Origin: DASZHJ01 sp035507155
Lineage (GTDB): Bacteria; Pseudomonadota; Alphaproteobacteria; ATCC43930; CGMCC-115725
Reading direction: 5' to 3'
DNA: 64,000 nt
Assembly (NCBI GenBank): GCA_035507155.1
Contig: DATJOK010000228.1
Coordinates: 1-64,000, forward strand
How positions within the stretch are numbered: the first letter of the stretch is position 1; each line of letters starts with the position of its first letter. Below are positions 61,921-64,000 of this stretch, piece after piece. A program made the translations under genes and the position numbers. Under the pieces are notes generated by a model. The model was not told where the DNA came from. It worked only from the letters and a program-made list of their open reading frames with translations, and did no database searches.

Positions 61921-62473
61921 CCGTCCACTCCATTCAAGGCGCCCCCGCTTGATGAAGTCGGCAGTGATCAGCTTCTGCGCGTCAAATGCTAGGACGACCG
62001 AATTAAGCGATTGTTAATTCGGGTTGAACTTTACGCTGATGCCAATTGGATCCCGCTCTGATTGAGGGGGATTCAATACTCCAATGTGCGTTGTTTTGCG
62101 CCCAACGGACTCTGGACGGACGCGAAGCCACTTCGGACGTTGGCCATGAGCAGACCTTGGCTCAAGGGCAATGAATGACGGCTCTGCGCCCATGGCATTC
62201 GATTTCTGCTCCAAGTCCCGCACGAAGACGTTGTAGCCGACCTTGCTAATGCGATCGGCGCCGATCCGGCCCTTATTGATCTGAATGAACCCAATCTGCA
62301 ATTCAGTCGCCGGCTGACCTCCGGCCGAGGCGCCCGAGGCCGTTCCGCAGCAATTCTGGACAACGCAGCATTCGTTCTCGTTCAAGACCTCGCCGCCGCC
62401 TTTCTGTTGAATTCGCCGAAATGCGCGATCCGTAACGGCGGGCCGGCGAGAATCAACAAACAGGATGGAAGCG
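61921..62473. other. Low-information stretch inside the island
   Basis: 553 bases between the excisionase-like gene and fixJ. It may hold one poorly supported minus-strand frame (listed separately at 62014-62385). No repeat of the tRNA-Glu 3' end, no RNA gene and no strong promoter could be seen. Confidence 0.4.
62014..62385 (-). CDS. Doubtful hypothetical protein
   Basis: An open frame of 123 codons with only a TTG start (62385). Sequence such as TELQIGFIQINKGRIGADRI and KVGYNVFVRDLEQKSNAMG looks protein-like, and the start region has two Cys pairs (ECCVVQNCC). No family recognised, no ribosome site of note. It may be a decayed gene of the island. Confidence 0.25.
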   Translation of the reverse strand: MNENECCVVQNCCGTASGASAGGQPATELQIGFIQINKGRIGADRISKVGYNVFVRDLEQKSNAMGAEPSFIALEPRSAHGQRPKWLRVRPESVGRKTTHIGVLNPPQSERDPIGISVKFNPN

Positions 62474-63106
62474 ATGCCTGAAGCAAAACCCACGGTCTTG
62501 ATCATCGATGACGATGCAGCGGTTCGTGATTCACTTGCACGCCTGCTGCGATCAGTCGGCGTGGATGCTCTGCTATTTGCCTCGGTTCCCGCCTTTCTTA
62601 GCTCGGAACACCCAAACGGCCCCACCTGCCTGGTGCTCGACGTAAGATTGCCGGGGCAAAGCGGTCTTGATCTTCAGCGTGAACTCGCTGCGGCTAATAT
62701 CCAGCTACCGATCATCTTCATTACCGGCCACGGCGACATCCCGATGTCGGTGCAAGCGATGAAGGGCGGCGCTGTCGACTTCCTCACAAAACCTTTCCGC
62801 GATCAGGACCTTCTCGACGCGATTCATCTCGGGTTCGCGCGCGACCGTGCCCGTCGGGAGGAAGAAAAGGTTCTGGACGTGCTGAGGCAACGCTTCGAAG
62901 CGCTCACCCCCCGTGAGCGCGAGATCATGATCCAGGTTGCGCGCGGGCGCCTTAGCAAACAAATTGCCGCCGACATCGGAATCGGCGAAACCACGGTGAA
63001 GGTCCATCGCAGCCACCTGATGCAGAAAATGAAGGCCGCTTCGCTGATCGAGCTCGGCCGGATGGCCAACAGGCTCAAGCTGCTATCAGAGGAGCAGCCT
63101 TGCTAG
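62474..63106 (+). CDS. FixJ-family two-component response regulator
   Basis: 210 residues. Receiver domain with phospho-acceptor Asp56 (CLVLDVRLPGQSGLDLQ), acidic pair in LIIDDDAAVRDSLARLLRSVG (as parts), Thr in FITGHGDIPMSVQAMKGGAVDFLTKPF (as parts) and Lys in LTKPF. LuxR-type helix-turn-helix LTPREREIMIQVARGRLSKQIAADIGIGETTVKVHRSHLMQKM (as parts). The ATG at 62474 has AGGA eight bases upstream; the one at 62465 has none. No intact kinase is adjacent, so it is an orphan in this window. Confidence 0.9.
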   Translation: MPEAKPTVLIIDDDAAVRDSLARLLRSVGVDALLFASVPAFLSSEHPNGPTCLVLDVRLPGQSGLDLQRELAAANIQLPIIFITGHGDIPMSVQAMKGGAVDFLTKPFRDQDLLDAIHLGFARDRARREEEKVLDVLRQRFEALTPREREIMIQVARGRLSKQIAADIGIGETTVKVHRSHLMQKMKAASLIELGRMANRLKLLSEEQPC

Positions 63107-63618
63107 CCTGATCAGTGTTCGCCCCAAACGCCCTCTGAAGCTTCGCCGCTATCACGAGCTGGCGCTCTGCAAAGCGAAACGAAACGATCATCCCGTACGG
63201 ACTGTTGGTAGCTGCGCGAAGGCTCGCACCGTGGGATTCGACGGTCGCCGCCAAGGCACGTGTTGGGCTCGTGGTTGTGCGACTTTTATGTGCCTCTCGG
63301 CGGGCAGGCAACCCAGATCGTCGCAACCACCGTCGACATCGCCGAAGGTGCTCGCAAGCCGGAGACTCCGCTATCAAGTCGATCGCCCGCATCGCCCGGC
63401 TGCAGCGCATCAGGGACAGCGATACCGCCGAGATTCCTACCGACGAGATGCTGGCCGAGTTGCTGCAGGGCGGCAATCGGCGATCCTCGCCAATCCATCG
63501 TTACCGCCTCGCGCGGCTCAGCGGATCAACATGAAGACGTCGGCGACGGTGTTGAACGGGAGTGACCACTGCGTATTCCCGAAGTGCTGCGGAACGCCCT
63601 TGCCGTCTCGGCGGGAGG
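63107..63618. other. Gene debris between fixJ and the AraC regulator
   Basis: 512 bases without an intact gene. The left 140 bases include a possible minus-strand kinase remnant (listed separately). The rest has open frames in several phases with no recognisable domain. Lower coding quality suggests decay. Confidence 0.45.
63110..63250 (-). pseudogene. Possible C-terminal remnant of a sensor histidine kinase
   Basis: The minus strand encodes TVESHGASLRAATNSPYGMIVSFRFAE (as parts VESHGASLRAATNSPYG, MIVSFRFAE). This resembles the last part of a histidine kinase ATPase domain (pattern IVESHGGRLWA...SPYGATFQFSLP). The GLGL glycine box and everything upstream are missing. Its closeness to the FixJ regulator suggests a broken FixL-like partner. 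The match is short, so confidence is low. Confidence 0.3.
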
Positions 63619-64000
63619 TCAGGTGGTGACCGAGTTGCGATATTTGGCGGGGGTCGTCGCGAGGGCGCGGCGGAACACGCGAGTCATGTGGCTTTGATCC
63701 GAGAAGCCGCAATCGGCGGCCACGACCTTGAGCGGGATGTCCCTGCGCGTGAGCTGACGCTTGGCGTGCTCGATGCGCCGTCGCATGACATAGGCGTGGG
63801 GCGGATAGCCGAATTCGGCGCGGAATTTGCGCATGAAATGGAAGACGCTGAGCTGCACCACACCGGCAAGCTCCGCAAGCGAGATGCTCCGGTCGAGGTT
63901 TTCTTCCACATATTGAGTAAGCAGGCGGCATTGCGTGTGCGAGAGCCCGCTGTGGGAGGTCGGTTCGCGGAAGATCACGTTGGCGTAGTGGCGGAGCACG
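63619..64000 (-). CDS. AraC-family transcriptional regulator, C-terminal part (runs off the right edge)
   Basis: 127 residues visible, ending at 63619. Both helix-turn-helix halves of the AraC DNA-binding domain are present: SISLAELAGVVQLSVFHFMRKFRAEFGYPPHAYVMRRRIEHAKRQL (as parts) and LKVVAADCGFSDQSHMTRVFRRALATTPAKYR (as parts). The visible frame has no sure start, and the sensing domain probably lies to the right of the window. Target unknown. Confidence 0.85.
   Translation of the reverse strand, partial: VLRHYANVIFREPTSHSGLSHTQCRLLTQYVEENLDRSISLAELAGVVQLSVFHFMRKFRAEFGYPPHAYVMRRRIEHAKRQLTRRDIPLKVVAADCGFSDQSHMTRVFRRALATTPAKYRNSVTT

Noticed and set aside
62073..62363. A 96-codon minus-strand frame in another phase.
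   Set aside because: Arg/Ser-rich composition without domain; looks like a chance frame.
63205..63629. Three overlapping plus-strand frames between fixJ and the AraC gene.
   Set aside because: No frame has a recognisable domain, a ribosome site or a consistent length; treated as debris.
60399..64000. Right attachment site of the island.
   Set aside because: No second copy of the tRNA-Glu 3' end was found by eye; the element must end outside the window.

Overview
The window is about 64 kb of GC-rich chromosome from an alphaproteobacterium, most probably a member of Rhodospirillales or a close relative. The evidence is gene order and family content: the rpiB-glyA-nrdR-ribD...ribE-ribB(X)-ribH-nusB-thiL block, hppA-bamE-cytochrome-bc1 chaperone-yceD-rpmF-plsX-fabH-ihfA-merR-tRNA-Pro, hom-glpX-recJ, a MucR regulator, a DUF1127 protein, a class I PHA synthase and a potassium-independent proton pyrophosphatase. 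The species is not identified.

Layout. 1-6.7 kb: the start of a glutaryl-CoA dehydrogenase gene (minus), a small conserved protein, then a complete branched-chain amino acid ABC transporter (livHMGF, a DUF6867-like membrane protein and livK) closed by a strong terminator. 6.7-9.6 kb: a cobalamin riboswitch in front of two tandem NiCoT-family metal permeases, then a small cupin. 9.6-20.2 kb: mucR (minus), then rpiB, glyA, nrdR and the riboflavin/nusB/thiL block, interrupted between ribD and ribE by a thioesterase, an XRE regulator and a DMT transporter. 20.3-27.5 kb: hppA, bamE, and the lipid/ribosome/IHF block ending in tRNA-Pro(GGG). 27.8-31.4 kb: CtpA-type protease, an MFS carrier, a decayed cysteine hydrolase cut off at a palindromic repeat, and a hemerythrin.

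31.5-46.5 kb is the accessory-rich part. It holds an ABM protein, an LLM flavin/F420 oxidoreductase, a tautomerase, a dipeptide/oligopeptide ABC transporter split over two divergent arms, a LysR regulator, an F420-dependent glucose-6-phosphate dehydrogenase that keeps every active-site residue of the mycobacterial enzyme, an MFS carrier, metY, a CoA-binding protein, an enoyl-CoA hydratase and a thioesterase. Two copies of a paired inverted REP-like repeat lie here. 46.5-60.3 kb is mostly housekeeping: rplM-rpsI, argC, gamma carbonic anhydrase, a DUF1127 gene behind a possible leader-peptide/attenuator, a GFA protein, a phospholipase D, an actinobacterial-type short-chain Z-prenyl transferase, phaC, a Pro/Ala-rich OmpA-like lipoprotein, hom, glpX and recJ.

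60.3-64 kb: tRNA-Glu(TTC) followed at once by a tyrosine integrase, an excisionase-like DNA-binding protein, a FixJ-type response regulator, gene debris and an AraC regulator cut by the window end. This is the left end of an integrated island whose far end is outside the window.

No CRISPR array, complete insertion sequence or antiviral system was seen. The most unusual items are the F420-dependent dehydrogenase and Rv1086-type prenyl transferase (both of actinobacterial type), the DUF1127 leader arrangement, the covarying REP hairpins and the island start at tRNA-Glu.
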